From NCBI GenBank assembly GCA_963932465.1, contig OZ010788.1:673528484-673592483 (forward strand): a DNA stretch of 64,000 nucleotides, written 5' to 3'. The first letter of the stretch is position 1. The number at the start of each line of letters is the position of its first letter. Shown here piece after piece: positions 36,366-48,929 of the stretch. A program made the translations under genes and the position numbers. Origin of the DNA: Maratus speciosus. Lineage: Eukaryota; Arthropoda; Arachnida; Araneae; Salticidae. The notes beneath the pieces were generated by a model that saw nothing but the letters and a program-made list of their open reading frames with translations, was not told the origin of the DNA and did no database searches.

Positions 36366-37452
36366 TCCATATTATAAAGAACAAACGTATCTGTGCGTAA
36401 CGCTAACGTCATTTTGCGAATGGCAACACTTCACAAACAAATGTCGGTCTTGAAATTTTCGCTACTGCAATTTTCCAATCTTCTGACCGTCGTACATTTT
36501 CAATTTTCGTCGCTTAAGGGAAAAAATTTTCTTTCAAATGCAATTTGTTTAAAAACTGTATTCATTGACTGATGTATTATATTTTCTACAATAATTTTTA
36601 AGCATGATTTTTTTAAAGTTTATCTTATCACGTGCCGGTTTCAATACATAATAATAATAAACATTTTGCACATAAAGCAACAAACATTTTTCAGCATTTG
36701 TTTCTTACTATTTTTGCATAACGAAATTAATACTTCCTTTATAAACAAATAAAGGAATAATATTAAAAAACCCACCAATCTAACATATTTGTGAAAGACA
36801 ACTTAATGAAATTAATACTTCTTTTATAAATAAATAAAATAATAATATTGAAAAAACACAATTCTAACATGTTTGTAATCGTACAATTTACATTTTTCGA
36901 TCACCAAATAGGATTTTTTTTTTCAAATGGAATTTGCTTGCAAAGTTCATCTCAGTTTACTGATTGTCTATGGTTTTAAAAACAATTTTAAAGCATGAAA
37001 TGTTTTTTAATTTATCTATATCGCGCGGAGCTTGATTACGAAAGATTAATCCGTTTGCCCTTAAAACAAAATAAAGAGTTCATCATTTTCATACGGCTAA
37101 TTTCCATTAAAAAAACTTCCCTATTAATAAATAAATAAAATAATATGAATAAAACACAAATTTACCAGACATGTATAAGCTCTGAAATTATCAGAATATA
37201 AAAGGATGCCATAAGTAGTAAAATCTTGGCAAATAACTCTTAGCATGCGGCTAATAAGAAAATATCGCTTTTGATAAATTTCAAAAATTTATTTGATTGT
37301 GTAATTCGTATTTTCCATATGAAAATTGCTTTTTTAATGTAAGTGGTCTATCTAAAAAAATTATTGCATATAAAAAAATTATTAATTTTCAATTTCAAAA
37401 AATATTTTCACCTATATTCTTTAACCCGGGAAGCCCGGGTACGATCTCCTAG
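36366..37452 (+). mobile_element. Complete non-autonomous Helitron (1087 bp)
   Basis: 5' end TCCATATTATAAAGAACAAA after A (36365). 3' end CTAG (37449-37452) before T (37453). Eight bases before CTAG lies a 7-bp hairpin ACCCGGG-AAG-CCCGGGT (37424-37440). TC start, CTRR end, a short GC-rich hairpin just before it and insertion between A and T are all the Helitron hallmarks. No Rep/helicase frame is present. Confidence 0.85.
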
Positions 37453-37739
37453 TATTTTTAAAAGCATTTACAGACGTGCCACTTTTCAGCGAAAACATGG
37501 AATTCCACTTTTTCGGCACAATTTATCATCCCTGGGATTGATGCAAATCAGTATTAAAATTTGTTGACATTTTTAGGGCGAGAAGGGGGGTGGGGGGTGG
37601 TAGCAGAATTTGACAAAATAAAAATGCGAATACAAACAGCGCAAATTGAGTTTATTTCTAATCCTTTCCCATGACCTACTGTGCATTTAGTCCATGTATA
37701 GAAACAAACAGCATGAAAAAAACATAGTCAGGAGCTTGC

Positions 37740-38140
37740 AACTATCATCTGTCTGCTTTCCCTGAAGGATTGCAAAAATCATCAAAATATCGTAGAAAAA
37801 TGATGGTTTCGTCAAACGAATATGAATTCCGTCAAAGGATCGCAAAAAAAAAATCACAATTTTTCTCAAAGGGTCCTTTAGAATGCATGTTTCGTCTAAG
37901 GATCGTGGGATATGTGAATGTCGCCAAATAATCGTGGAAAAAACATGAATTTCATCAGATGACTGCAGAAAAAATGCATTATTTGATCAAAGTATTGCGA
38001 AAAACGTGAATTTCGTCAAATAATCGCAGAAAAAAATATGATTTTCATTAGAGGATCACAGAGAAAACGAGAATTTCATCGAAAGATTGCAAAAGTGCAA
38101 GTTTCAGCATAAGATCCTAAAAGAAATGTAAATTTTGAAA
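37740..38140 (-). repeat. Minisatellite related to the 55-kb array
   Basis: Degenerate GAATTTCGTCAAAGGATCGCAAAAAA units of about 30 bases, the reverse complement of the unit at 54960-56290. Spurious open frames follow from it. Confidence 0.65.
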
Positions 38141-38550
38141 TCGGGGGATCTTGAAGCTTATTGGTTCATCAGTATCAAATGAACCGTCAGTCAGCTAAAT
38201 TTTCTGTTATGTAACTAATTTGCTGCATACATTCGAATGCACCCGTGCTTCTGTCAACGTATTTTGATTGTAAGGTAAGTCTCGCTTGCTCTGCTGTTTA
38301 TTTCTCTTTTTTTTATTAGGATTTTTGCATTAGCTGTTTAAAATGCACCCTTTATTGGCCAATATATCGATTTTTACATGGTTTATCATTTTAGAGACGG
38401 AGGATTCAGCCAACGGCTGCCGAAAAAATTCGAGTCTGAAAACATCGAGGGTGTATTACCAAACATCCATCAAAATTTAAATTTAATTCAGTTAGAAGAG
38501 AAGTACCATACCTTGACGATGTTTCAGACCCTGACTAGGATCCCTTTTTC
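38141..38550. other. Non-repetitive stretch, no gene recognised
   Basis: The open frame at 38378-38560 shows no family resemblance and no splice fit to the lectin gene. Confidence 0.4.
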
Positions 38551-39550
38551 TAAACATTAAATTATTGATTTTTTTTTTTTTTAATTTTAACTGATTGTTT
38601 GTTTTTTGTGTAAATATTTGAAAATTTTTTTGTATGAAACTCCCCTTTTTTTTTATGAATCGCCGTCTCATTTATTGGTATTTCTTTATATTTATCCTTT
38701 TACTTTTATTTTATGTTTAATAAATTTTTTGGCAGTTCTGAGCGAGATTTTACCTGCATTCGTAACAAACTTTTCAAGATGGCAGTAAAACTTCGTTTTT
38801 AAATCTTTGTTACTTATAAATCCATGTTTTTACATCATTTTCTATTTTTTTGTGCAAATCATTGATTTATAAATAACGTAAAGATTTAAAAATTGTATTT
38901 TTCCGTCACCTTGAAAAGATTTTTGGCACATTTTTTTTCGCCAAGCGGCACAGGATGCGGAACTCTTCCCAGAATTTTGTCAAAGAAACGTGAGAGGTGT
39001 AATACGTCAAAAAGGCCAGAAAAAACTTGAATTTTGCAACAAATCCCAATAAAAACGCTCATTTCGTGAAAGGATTGTGGGAAAAAAACAGTCATTTTGT
39101 CAAAAGGCTGCGAAAAAACATGAATTTCATCAAAGATGTGCAGAAAAAACGAGAATTTCACCATAAACATTAAATTATTGATTTTTTTTTTGTTGTTGTT
39201 GTTTGTAAATTTTAACCGATTGTTTATTTTTTGTGTATTTTTAGTTTTTTTTATATATATTTTTCTGTATGAAACTCCTCTTTTTTCTGAATTGTCTCAT
39301 TTATTGGCATTTATTTATATTTAACTTTTTATTTTATATTTAGTAAGTTTTTTGGTAGTTGTGAGCGAGATTTTACCGGCATTCGTAACAAATTTTTCAA
39401 GATGGCGGAAAAACTTCGTTTTTAAATCTTTGTTATTTATAAATCCATGTTTTTACATCATTTTCTATTTTTTGGGCAAAATCATTGATTTATAAATAAC
39501 AAAGATTTAAAAATGATGTTTTTCCGCCATCTTGAAAAGATTTTTGGCAA

Positions 39551-39745
39551 GATTTTGAACAATTTTTTTTTTTTTAGATGTAAAATTCCAACTGGGCGAA
39601 AAATGTCCGGACCAGGATTCGAACCCGGGACCCCCTGGTTGAAGCCGCCAGTGCTCTGCCATCTGAGCTATCCCGGACGTTTCTGGTCGAACTTTTTCAC
39701 CCAGCTAACCTTGAAGATTACAGCATCTGGTCTGAAACCTGGAAT
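39551..39745 (-). mobile_element. tRNA-derived SINE-like insertion
   Basis: Present in copy 2 of the duplication and absent at the same place in copy 1 (about 38925-38935, between GATTTTTGGCA and TTTTTTCGCCAAG). It contains the tRNA-like sequence at 39605-39678. Confidence 0.6.
39605..39678 (-). tRNA. tRNA-like sequence (pseudo-tRNA)
   Basis: 74 bases. The acceptor arms GTCCGGG and TCCGGAC pair fully (one G-T). Box A is TAGCTCAGATGGCAGAGCA and box B is GGTTCGAATCC with a good T stem. The anticodon arm is weak: the loop GGCTTCA lacks T33 and one stem pair is a mismatch (nominal anticodon CTT). This favours a tRNA-derived retroposon head over a working tRNA. Confidence 0.5.
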
Positions 39746-41879
39746 TTTTTTTTTGCCAAGTGGCACTCTTCCCTGAATTTTGTCAAAGAAACGCGAGAGG
39801 TGTAATTCGTCAAAAGGGCGCAGAAAAAAAGCGAATTTTTCAACAAATCCCGATAAAAACACTCATTTCGTCAAAAGACTGCGAAAAAAAACACGAATTT
39901 CATCAAAGATGTGCAGAAAAAATGAGAATTTTGCCATAGGGTTGTTGGAAAAAGCTTTTTTTTTTTTCTTTTCCCGCATGAGGTGGTTCATATTTTCTTC
40001 ATTTGAAGGTTGACTTTTACAAACACTATTTTTTAATGCTTTTGAGGACTTGCCACTATCTGAATAATCATGCATATCAATCACCTGTTTAATTGAGTCT
40101 GACTAAATGTTGTAAACTTAAAATAACACTTTCCTGTCATTTTTGACGGGGCCATATGCTAGTTTTAAAGAAAATGCGTTTTAACAAAAAGGAAATACTT
40201 AAAATCTTCACATCTTTACTGAAAATAATATGGTAACCGAAATTTAATTTTAAAAAAAAACTTAATTTCCTTCATATTGTTCTGCATTCGTCTAGAAATA
40301 TATTTTAGTGTGCAAATTCAATTTTTTTTTCTTACTTACAAAATATTTAAATTTTTTAAATTGATTTTTTTTAATGTGATCTGTTTTTTTTTTTTTTTTA
40401 AAGAGAGATCGATTTTTAAAAGTAACCAATAAACGAATCCAAATTGACGGCTTATTCTGGAATGTAGTTCTTGAGTTATGCGAAAATTACCCGTTTAAAA
40501 ACTACCCGCAGTGTAATTCGTTTTGTAGCGATTTAAAAAGAATTTATCATTAAGAGTTCGAAAATTTAAACTTTCATCATTCCTGAACTATTTGACTTCA
40601 TCCGAAGGTAAAATTTACCGAAAACCCAAATTGGGTGGCTATCGGTATTAATAATTTTACATGTTTTTTTTTTTGTTTTTTTTTTACAATTTTAATATGA
40701 ATATTCAAAGTGAAAGTTATAAGGATACAATGCAAAGACATACATTCTTAATTATTATGCGAATTGCATGCGAAAATGCAAAAACAAAATATTTGGTATG
40801 ATGTAAATATAAAAATACTAGAATATAGCCCGTCAGAATGACGTGTTTGCACTTTCAAAAAAATTATATAGCATTGCATTATAAAAAGAATTGTGAAGTA
40901 ATAAATTTTGTCTTGTCTGATTAATAGGGGTCAGGTGGGGTAAAGTAAAAACAGCCCATTTTTCATTGAAATTTAATTGGCAAGAAAATTATTAATTGAA
41001 TTGGTAAAATACTGATATAAAGTATGCAAATGAACTTCACTCACAAAATTTGAAGAAATATTTCACAAAAACATTCAAATTAGTACTAATAATGTTATTT
41101 TAAAACATATTGTCAATTAACTATTTTATCTGATGGTATGTGGTAAAATAAAAGACAATTCCAACAGAAAGTTTATTTGTTTTTATTAGTTGCCAAAATA
41201 ATAATTATATAACTTAAATTTTAAAAAGTTGAACAGAGAAAATCCCGATTTTTTAAACATGCATAAAAGAAACCTGTAATAAATTTTGATAATTAAAAAT
41301 CATCTTTTATCACATAAGTAAATTGCAACTGTTAATTACATTAACAATTTATTTTCCCAAATTCTGTTATTAAATTACAAATTTATTTTCCCTACAAAAT
41401 ACAAAATTTTATTTATTATAATAATGCATTGATATATATACATATATATATATGTAATACACGGCATTACATATTTCTGATATTCTAATTTCATTTTATA
41501 AGAAATATTCATTTCCCCCCCCCCCCCCCCCAATGTCTTCAGAATTCAAAAAACATTTTAAAAAGAAAATTTCTTTTTTTTAACTACCGACAGATGGCGC
41601 AGCATAGCATATAAACGTTTGTTTTAATATTTTAAAAGTTCAAGACGAATGAATCAATTGTTCGTTTACTTTCATATAAGGATAGATAAAGCTACCAATC
41701 TAATTTTAACTCAAGTTATCGCAGCTGAATATTAGATAATTGAATGTAATCTCTTATAAATATTAATTTATTTTGAATAATCTGTCTAAAAATGTAACTT
41801 TTGTGAATAGTGGAAAAGAAAGCACGTTTTACTCAACGTTTTAAGATTGAAAATCAAATCAACATTCACTCGTGTGTCG

Positions 41880-42350
41880 TGATGCCATATGTACAACACA
41901 AATTCCAAATCCAGAAGCAGTTGAATGGCTCTTTGAACGAATCATTAAAAAATACGGTCGACATCCGATTTTGCTCTTAAAATATTTGTAAAACCATAAT
42001 AAAGCTTTTAAATAATTTGAATACGTTTGTTTTTAGAAAGGAAACGTCAATCCGGTACAAAATAATTCACGGGAATGAATCACCGAATATAGCTATATTC
42101 ACTGAACACCATAAAGTGTTCTCATTGGTCAGAAAATAGATAGCCTTGAAAAACAGAGGTAATTTTTCGCGATATTTTTAACCGTGTATACTGAATTCAA
42201 ACTGTAAATAAATGTAAACAAAAGTGAAAAACGTATTAATATGCTTTTGCAAAATATTTTAAGAGCATTTAATGAATAGCTGAAAGAGTCATTCATTTGT
42301 TTTTGGATTTGTAATTTGTGCTTATGAATGGCAACGGTAATCGCTTGTAT
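41880..42350. repeat. Imperfect hairpin repeat
   Basis: Left arm (AATGGCTCTTTGAACGAATC; TTGCTCTTAAAATATTTG; TTTGAATACGTTT) recurs inverted on the right (AAAACGTATT; CAAAATATTTTAAGAGCA; AAGAGTCATTC). Confidence 0.6.
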
Positions 42351-42813
42351 ACATCGGAACCCTGTTGTTGGTATCTGGTTATTTTTAAATTAGATCTTAA
42401 AGCGTTATAATTGTATACTTTTTGAAGGTTTGAGAAAAATTGAAGAAGAATATGTTACACAACAAATAGATAGACAGATTAAATAAGGCAGTCGGCAAAT
42501 ACGGCATCGGAATACTTAAGCCTAACGTGGCCGCGTTTGGATTATCAGGAAACGGATGAGTTCAACCCCGGAAGCGTTATACATTTTGTGTCATTCTATG
42601 TATAATAATAAAAACGACATAAAATCCACCATTCATACACGAATGTGAAAAATAAAAATATAAAAATGAAACTCATACTTGTTATGAAAATTACTCCAAA
42701 AATATTCAAAAAAGAAAACTAAAACTAAAGAATAGTAGCATTGTTGTATATAATAAATCGAAATGAGAAAACAAATAATGGTGCAGAAAAAAAAATCCAA
42801 TAATTTATATATA

Positions 42814-44742
42814 CAGGGTGTCCGGTCTCAACGGTGTCCAAAGGCTAATTCCTAAACCGTTTGTCATAGACATATAGCTCCAATTACAAAAATGTTTTAA
42901 ATTAGGTAAAGAAATATTTTAAAGGCGATTTAGGTCAATAAAAACATTTCTTAAAAAATTACGAAATTTAAATTTTTATACGGTCTCCCGGTCCTATAAG
43001 TTATATTTAGTAAAATTTTCCTTTTACACGAACAAGTAATACAAAAAAAGTCCCGTTGTTCTACCATTAAAATTGACCGAGGAATACCTCTTTAAAGTTG
43101 GAGCATATTTTTTGCTGCAAATTGGGGGTCATTCACAAATTTAGTCGAAATATAATTTCGTCAGCTATATTAAAAAATGGTTGAGAGTAAAATTAACATT
43201 ACAATATAAATTTGAAATCTTTAGCCATTCTGACATATTAATGCAAAATATACAATTTGTAATACACATTTAAGAAGAAAGAAAAAAACAGAATTTTTGT
43301 TAAATAAAATTATGCTAAATTAACAGCCTCAATTCTTTACAAAATGATACGTATTTTAAAATATTATTAGATTACACTAGCCTGCAAAAGTTGCGTTATT
43401 TCATGTTTCTTAGCTTTTGATAATTGATTCTTATGTTTTCTGTACCGCTGAATCCGTAATTGACCTTCATTTTTAGCCATCACATCAAGATTTTTCGCAA
43501 ATTGTAAATTTCAAAGTTAAAAAGTTCAAAGTTAAAATTTAATGTCCTCCCCCATCTCATCACACCACCCAGCTGTAAGAATCCCAAGATAAGCAAAATT
43601 ATCAAATAAATTCTGGAATAAAATAAAATAAAAAAAGTTTTACATACGTTTCATAGTATGAGATTTTCGCTATACTTTAACTTACACATTTGCTAAAAAA
43701 TTCTAACGTGATGCTTAAAAATGAAAGTCATTTTCAGATTTAGTGCTAAAAAGTACGTAAAAATCAATTATCAAAAGTTAAAAAATACAACCATCTCCTC
43801 TACTTTATAGTATCCGATTTCTGTTATTCTTTAAATTCGACAATTTATGATTTGCGAAATAATCTGACATGATGGTTAAAAATTAAGGCAATTTTCGGAT
43901 TCAGTGCTAAAAAATACATAAAAGTTAAAAAACCCAACAATTTCCGTCTTGTATTATCTAATCTAAAACTTTTTCATAAACTTCTTGGCGGTAATCTATT
44001 CGAAATTTTTTGTGTTATCCTATAAAATAAGTATAAATGGTAACCATCGAAAATCATAATAATATTAGATTGTTATCGGATTTGCGCCAGTATGTAAAAT
44101 GTAATCTCGATCGGATATTTGAAAGTGGGTTAAAGTTCGAATACCAATTTTGAACTGGAAAAACATACATAAGATCGTTGAAGTAACATAAAAACTTATA
44201 AAAAAAAAAACCATAATTTTATTAAAAGAAATCATAAAAGAAACAGTCTCAAATCCTGACAAAATAAAACATATGTTATTTTAGCCAATCTGAATCTTAA
44301 TAAATGTTAACTTAATCGTAATACTTGTACGATTTTTTTCAAAGCGCAAATACACATGAAATGAGATCTTCGAATACTTTAAGCACTTGGAATATGACCC
44401 CTCAAAGCCAAGCCGAACTCATTTGTTTTCAGAGTAGAAAAGTGGCATAAGTCATGCATTTTTAAAGTTTTATAACTCGCACAATTTTAGTGTTATAGAA
44501 TGGGACTTTTTTTGTCTTACTTGTCAGTGTAATAGGAAAATTTTACTAAATATAACTTATAGGACCGGGGGACCGTATAAAAATTTAAATTTCGTAATTT
44601 TTTAAGAAATGTTTTTATTGACCCAAATCGCTTTTAAAATATTTCTTTATCTGATTTAAAGCATTTTCCTAATTGGAACTATATGTCTATGACTAACGGT
44701 TTAGGAATTAGCCATTGGACACCGTTGAGACCGGACACCCTG
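42814..44742 (-). mobile_element. 2-kb TA-flanked long-TIR element, copy 2, inverted
   Basis: Begins CAGGGTGTCCGGTCTCAACG and ends with its inverse, flanked by TA. The termini are inverted for about 280 bases. The internal order is the reverse of copy 1 (for example CCGAACTCATTTGTTTTCAG near 44414 against the inverse near 12480). It lacks the piggyBac-like insertion. Confidence 0.8.
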
Positions 44743-46979
44743 TATATATATATATCTAAGGATCGAGCCAACGCTCACTTCCTCGCATGTCGTTTCTTAG
44801 GTTGGCATAGAACTGTTCTAGATTTGTGTAAGTGTTCTTGACCAATGGGCGACACATGAATACAAGGTGAAGACACGTGAATACAAGGTAGAGTTCATGG
44901 GAGAATGGCCTATCAGTCCCAACTATTCTGCGGAAGCGCACAGTTAAGCGACGTTTCTTACTTCAACAATGCATCATAGTAAGAGCCATGCAAAAAACTT
45001 GTTCTGCAGTATATATAATGAGTAGTTCACATTTTTTCTGCCAGAGGGCAGACTTTCTCAAAGTATGAGGAACCTTTACTTTTCTCATGTTACATGTGTC
45101 TTGCATCATCTTGATTGCACCACGAAAATTTAATTACCATCTTTCACATTATGATGATTTATCTTTTAATAAATGTCAGGTAGAGAGACTAAGATTTCTG
45201 ACCTTTCAAATACTTATTTTGACATTAATGTGAAATTGTATTTTATTATAATTATGTAATCTGATTTCTACGTTTTATAACTGTCAAATATGACGAAAGT
45301 TGATTAAAATTTATTGCTAAAATATAATCCGTTTACTGGAAGTAATCAACTGAATCTAATGTCTGTGACATTGAAAAAGATAATAGCTATTTATGTGTTT
45401 TGTTTTAAAAATCATCTAACGTTTATTTTAGCTAAAACTTATTATAATTTTAAGTATTCATTACATAAACCAATGTCAAAGATGAAACAAAAGAAGTTAG
45501 AAGTTTTGAATATTAATTTTTAAAAAAGGATAGGATTTAATTTTTATCCTTTCATGCATATGTTATTATTATTAATAATTTATGGAATTTTTAGCAGTCT
45601 TAGTTTTATATGTTTCCAAATAATGTTATACAAATGTTTACGATTGTGATGTAGATAAGATCATATAATTACATAGAGATAGATGGTAAAATTATATTTT
45701 ATTTGAGAGAATCTATTTTGTCCTTACCTACGCAATATTGCACCGGCTTCCATTAAGTGAAATTAATAAAGACATAATCTTTCTTGACTTAAATTAAAGC
45801 TTAATAATAAAAATTAATATTTGATATGTAATGTAAAACAAGTGATTTTCGTTTTAGATAAATATATTTACGTGTAATAAATCAGGTCTTACAAAAATTA
45901 TAGAACTGTAATTTAATTATAATATAGATAAATTGATTAATAAAATTAATGATATATTTTAAAGATGTAAGATGTTTGGTATCATATGTTTATAAATACA
46001 AATTATTATTATTAACAAATAAAATTAAATTCGTTGATTAATTTGGTATAATGTTGAAATTAAAATTTATCATTATTTAAAAATTATAATTAAAGTAATA
46101 CATAATTACAAAAAATAAAAAGAATTGAACTCTATAATAAATAACAGAACGATATTGTTTAACATAACTTTTTTTAGTTGTACAACTGTTCTGTAGTTTT
46201 AAAACTTTTAATATATAATATTTTTCCGATAGGTTCATAGTCTTAAAAATTAAGTATATATAATTATATTTAGTATTTTTTTAATTTAATATTAATTAGT
46301 AATAATTTATTAGTGTTTATTTTTTAATTAAAAAACTACTATACTGCTTGTATTATATCTGAACTGTAAGCATTGTAAATAAACTTCTTGTCTGTCCGAT
46401 TCGTCTCTTATATCTATCAGCAGTATCGTAGTAATCGGTAGTGCTTCTTTTATAGTAGTGGAGGTTATGAGTGCAATCTTTTTAATATTATTACTGTATA
46501 TACTCATGTAGAAGTCGACCCAACACCACCACTAATTCTTAAGCATAAATTTGAATGAAATTGAATTTTCGTGTATAAGTGAAACTACATTTCTGGCAGT
46601 ATGTTAAAAAATGATTTCTAATCGAGGATAAAAAAATTAATAAATTTTTATTAAATTAATAAACTTCTTTTACGTTTCTAATCAGGCTTTTTTTTTTAAT
46701 TCAACGTTTTAAAACTGTATAATTATGTAAAACCGAAGAAGCTTAAACCATTTTGAGACCTATTCACATCAATTCAATGATAAAAAGAATGAATGAAAGA
46801 AAAAATTCTTTCAAAAATCAATTCAAACCTTATTTACAAGGGTAAATAACTTCTTTTTTTTCTAAAATATAGTACTTCTTTGTGTGGTAGGAATTTTACG
46901 AGATATATCTAGAATCATTCTCAAGGTGAACTCTTTTTAAAAAGGGGATTAAAATGTTGATTAAAATGTTGAAATGAAT
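44743..46979. other. AT-rich stretch; weak LTR-like segment
   Basis: Mostly extreme AT. At 46370-46430 TAAATAAACTTCTTGTCTGT followed by CGATTCGTCTCTTATATC resembles the R-U5 part of a retrotransposon LTR (polyadenylation signal then a less AT-rich tail), but no LTR borders or second copy were found. The open frame at 44756-44941 (minus) is unrecognised. Confidence 0.25.
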
Positions 46980-46987
46980 GCCCTGTA

Positions 46988-47180
46988 CAGTGTTGAATTC
47001 AGACACTTCTCCGGGAGAGATTTTTGTGTCTCCGGGGAGGACATTATAGAGCTCCGGGGGGGAGGGGAATTGCACTTTTTGACCACTGAAAACACACAAT
47101 CTCAAATCTTCCGGGGGGACATCTCATTGCTCTGGGGGGGAATGTTCCCCCCCCCGGGTCACCCCCTGAAATCAACACTG
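46988..47180. mobile_element. hAT-type MITE (193 bp), G/C-run rich
   Basis: Ends CAGTGTTGAATTCAG and, inverted, CAGTGTTGATTTCAG. Flanks GCCCTGTA (46980-46987) and CCCCTGTA (47181-47188) match at 7 of 8. The inside has TCCGGGGGG words. The overlapping open frames are artefacts. Confidence 0.85.
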
Positions 47181-47582
47181 CCCCTGTATTGAAGGGAATT
47201 CTGTCGAAAATGGGTGCAGAACAATTACAGGGGCATTATTGTAGGTTTTTTGTCAATCACAGGGAGATGACCATTGTCCGCTATGATCTCTCATGTGAAT
47301 ACTTAAAAGAAGACTTGCCCATTCTCCGATTATCTGCGTTTTTACTACCTCGTGTATAAGACGATCCCCCATTTTCAACTCCTAAATTTTGTGTAAAATT
47401 CTTCTCCTTATACACAAGTATATACGGTAAATATGGGGGAAATATCATGTACAAGGCTCCCAATGGGTCCGCTTTTTGAACAGCACTATTTTAAAGCACA
47501 AAATATTTTTCTTCCAAAAATCATAGAAACCTAACCAGCAGATTGCAGGCATTTTATTAACATAGTTTTTTCTCTTTTCTAG

Positions 47583-47747
47583 GTAATGATAACATATTTG
47601 CTTTGACAAACCAAAAACTTTATTCGATAAGATTAGACTTGAAAGATGTTCAAGGAAATAAAAGATACGCCCTTTATGACAATTTTTGGATCGCCGACGA
47701 AGACCACAAGTACACTCTTCAAATTTCCAATTACAGTGGAGATGCAG
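47583..47747 (+). CDS. Techylectin-like gene, central FReD exon
   Basis: Acceptor TTTTCTAG and donor GTATTA. After the shared Gly codon it reads NDNIFALTNQKLYSIRLDLK, then DVQGNKRYALYDNFWIADED, then HKYTLQISNYSGDA plus one base. The family pattern is FWLGNdxIxxLT, LRxDLxDxxGNxRYAxYdxFxxxdExxkYxLxxxxYSGxAG, so this is the mid-domain beta-sheet block. The domain should continue with a GDSL/FSTKDxDND calcium site, a CAxxxxGaWWY segment and SNLNG. None of these is present between 47748 and 64000, so at least one further exon lies outside the window after an intron longer than 16 kb. Without it the reading frame here is incomplete, not broken. Confidence 0.9.
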
Positions 47748-47855
47748 GTATTATTGAAAACTATATGCCGTATTTATTCACCTATTTTGTGCACTTTTTA
47801 CACCCTTTCTTCGGTTCTAAAAATTTGAGATGCGGAAAATAAGCTTTTTTATGTA

Positions 47856-47940
47856 CAGTAGAGCGCCAATTATCCAGACATCGATTAACGGGATTGTCCA
47901 ATTAACCGGATCGATTAAGCACCATATGTTTTTTTCCAGT
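47856..47940 (+). mobile_element. pogo-like terminus fragment
   Basis: CAGTAGAGCGCCAATTATCC after TA, followed by GATTAACGGGATTGTCCAAT, a typical pogo/Tigger end. No matching right end found. Confidence 0.5.
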
Positions 47941-48929
47941 CTTCTCCAAAATTTTTTAAGTAAATCTTCTTAAGGCTTGGTGGGGTAAATTCGGCTGGAT
48001 GTCACAAAAGTTAACCGTTAAGGGGTCCCAGGACTCTTAAAACATTAAAATTTTCGAAATTTCAATTTTATTAGCTATTAAACCCCCATCTTTTCGGAAC
48101 ACAGTGGCGTAGCCTGGATTTCGTTTCGCGGGGGGGGGGTCCAAAAATTTTCCTTCAGGTTATATATATATAGAAAAACCTGTCAAGGTGAAATCGTAAA
48201 TATTGCAGGAAAATTCCGTTTTACACAGGTTTTTGTGTTATTAGATGTATTTGTATAGTATTCTTTTCCGTAGCATGGAACATTTCTGTTTAAGACAGAA
48301 TTCCGTTATAGGCAGGTTCCATTTTTACAAGTTTTGTGTATTTATATAAATATACTTATTTATGTCATATGAATAGAATAAAACTTGTCAAAATAGTAAT
48401 CGACTATAACAGAATCCTGCCTTTAACGGAAGCGTTACATGGTCTTAATATGAATTGCGATACAATTAAATTTGCTGAAAACCTGTCTGAAAGGGGATTT
48501 TCATTGTTCTTTAGTGAAACTTAGTGAAACCTGTGAAAGTGGAATCTTTCTATAACGGAATCCTGTCTCAAACGGAAGAGTTTCAGAATCCCTGTGAAAC
48601 GAACAATAGATCTTATTGAGGTTGTGTATCTTAGAAGTATAATTAATTACACTTCTTTCTATGGAAGCCTGTCTAAAATGGAACTTTTTACCAGTCCCTT
48701 TGAATCTTCTCTTGACTGTGTATGTATAATAGAAGTATTTCGAGTAACTTTAAGAATTTAGGTATATCCTTATTTAATTTCTTTAAAAAAAAGCATGGAT
48801 AAAAAATGTAAGGCCAATTTCTATAACTGCAACTAATAATACATTGAAGTTACATTAATATTTACCAATGAAAAAGATTCACTATGATGTAAAAAGCTGA
48901 GCGCATAATGAAGAATTAAATTTAACTAA

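Larger units (their letters stand above)
38551..39940 (+). repeat. Tandem segmental duplication (~610-bp unit)
   Basis: ACATTAAATTATTGATTTTT starts copy 1 near 38554 and copy 2 near 39165. Both continue through GTATGAAACTCC, GAGCGAGATTTTACC and AAAACTTCGTTTTTAAATC to GTCAAAGAAACG-GAGAGGTGTAA and minisatellite units. Each copy has a hairpin (38776-38920; 39388-39541) whose stem is nearly perfect in copy 2 (TTTTTCAAGATGGCGGAAAA against its inverse). Only copy 2 has the ~195-bp tRNA-like insertion. Confidence 0.8.
30594..47582 (+). other. Intron 3 of the techylectin-like gene (17 kb)
   Basis: A very large intron filled with repeats: the tandem duplication at its start, the Helitron series, the 31-bp-type minisatellite, the duplicated block with a tRNA-like insertion, and the inverted copy of the 2-kb long-TIR element. 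The stretches 33690-34540, 34960-35870, 40090-41860 and 44743-46979 hold no feature I can name beyond AT-rich sequence and simple runs (TA repeat 35572-35600, C run at about 41515-41532). Confidence 0.7.

Noticed and set aside
39513..39776. Plus-strand frame with a GFEPGTPWLKPP-like run
   Set aside because: This is the translation of the antisense tRNA-like sequence, a known artefact pattern.
46370..46440. Solo LTR
   Set aside because: The R-U5-like composition is suggestive, but no TG...CA borders or target duplication could be found.
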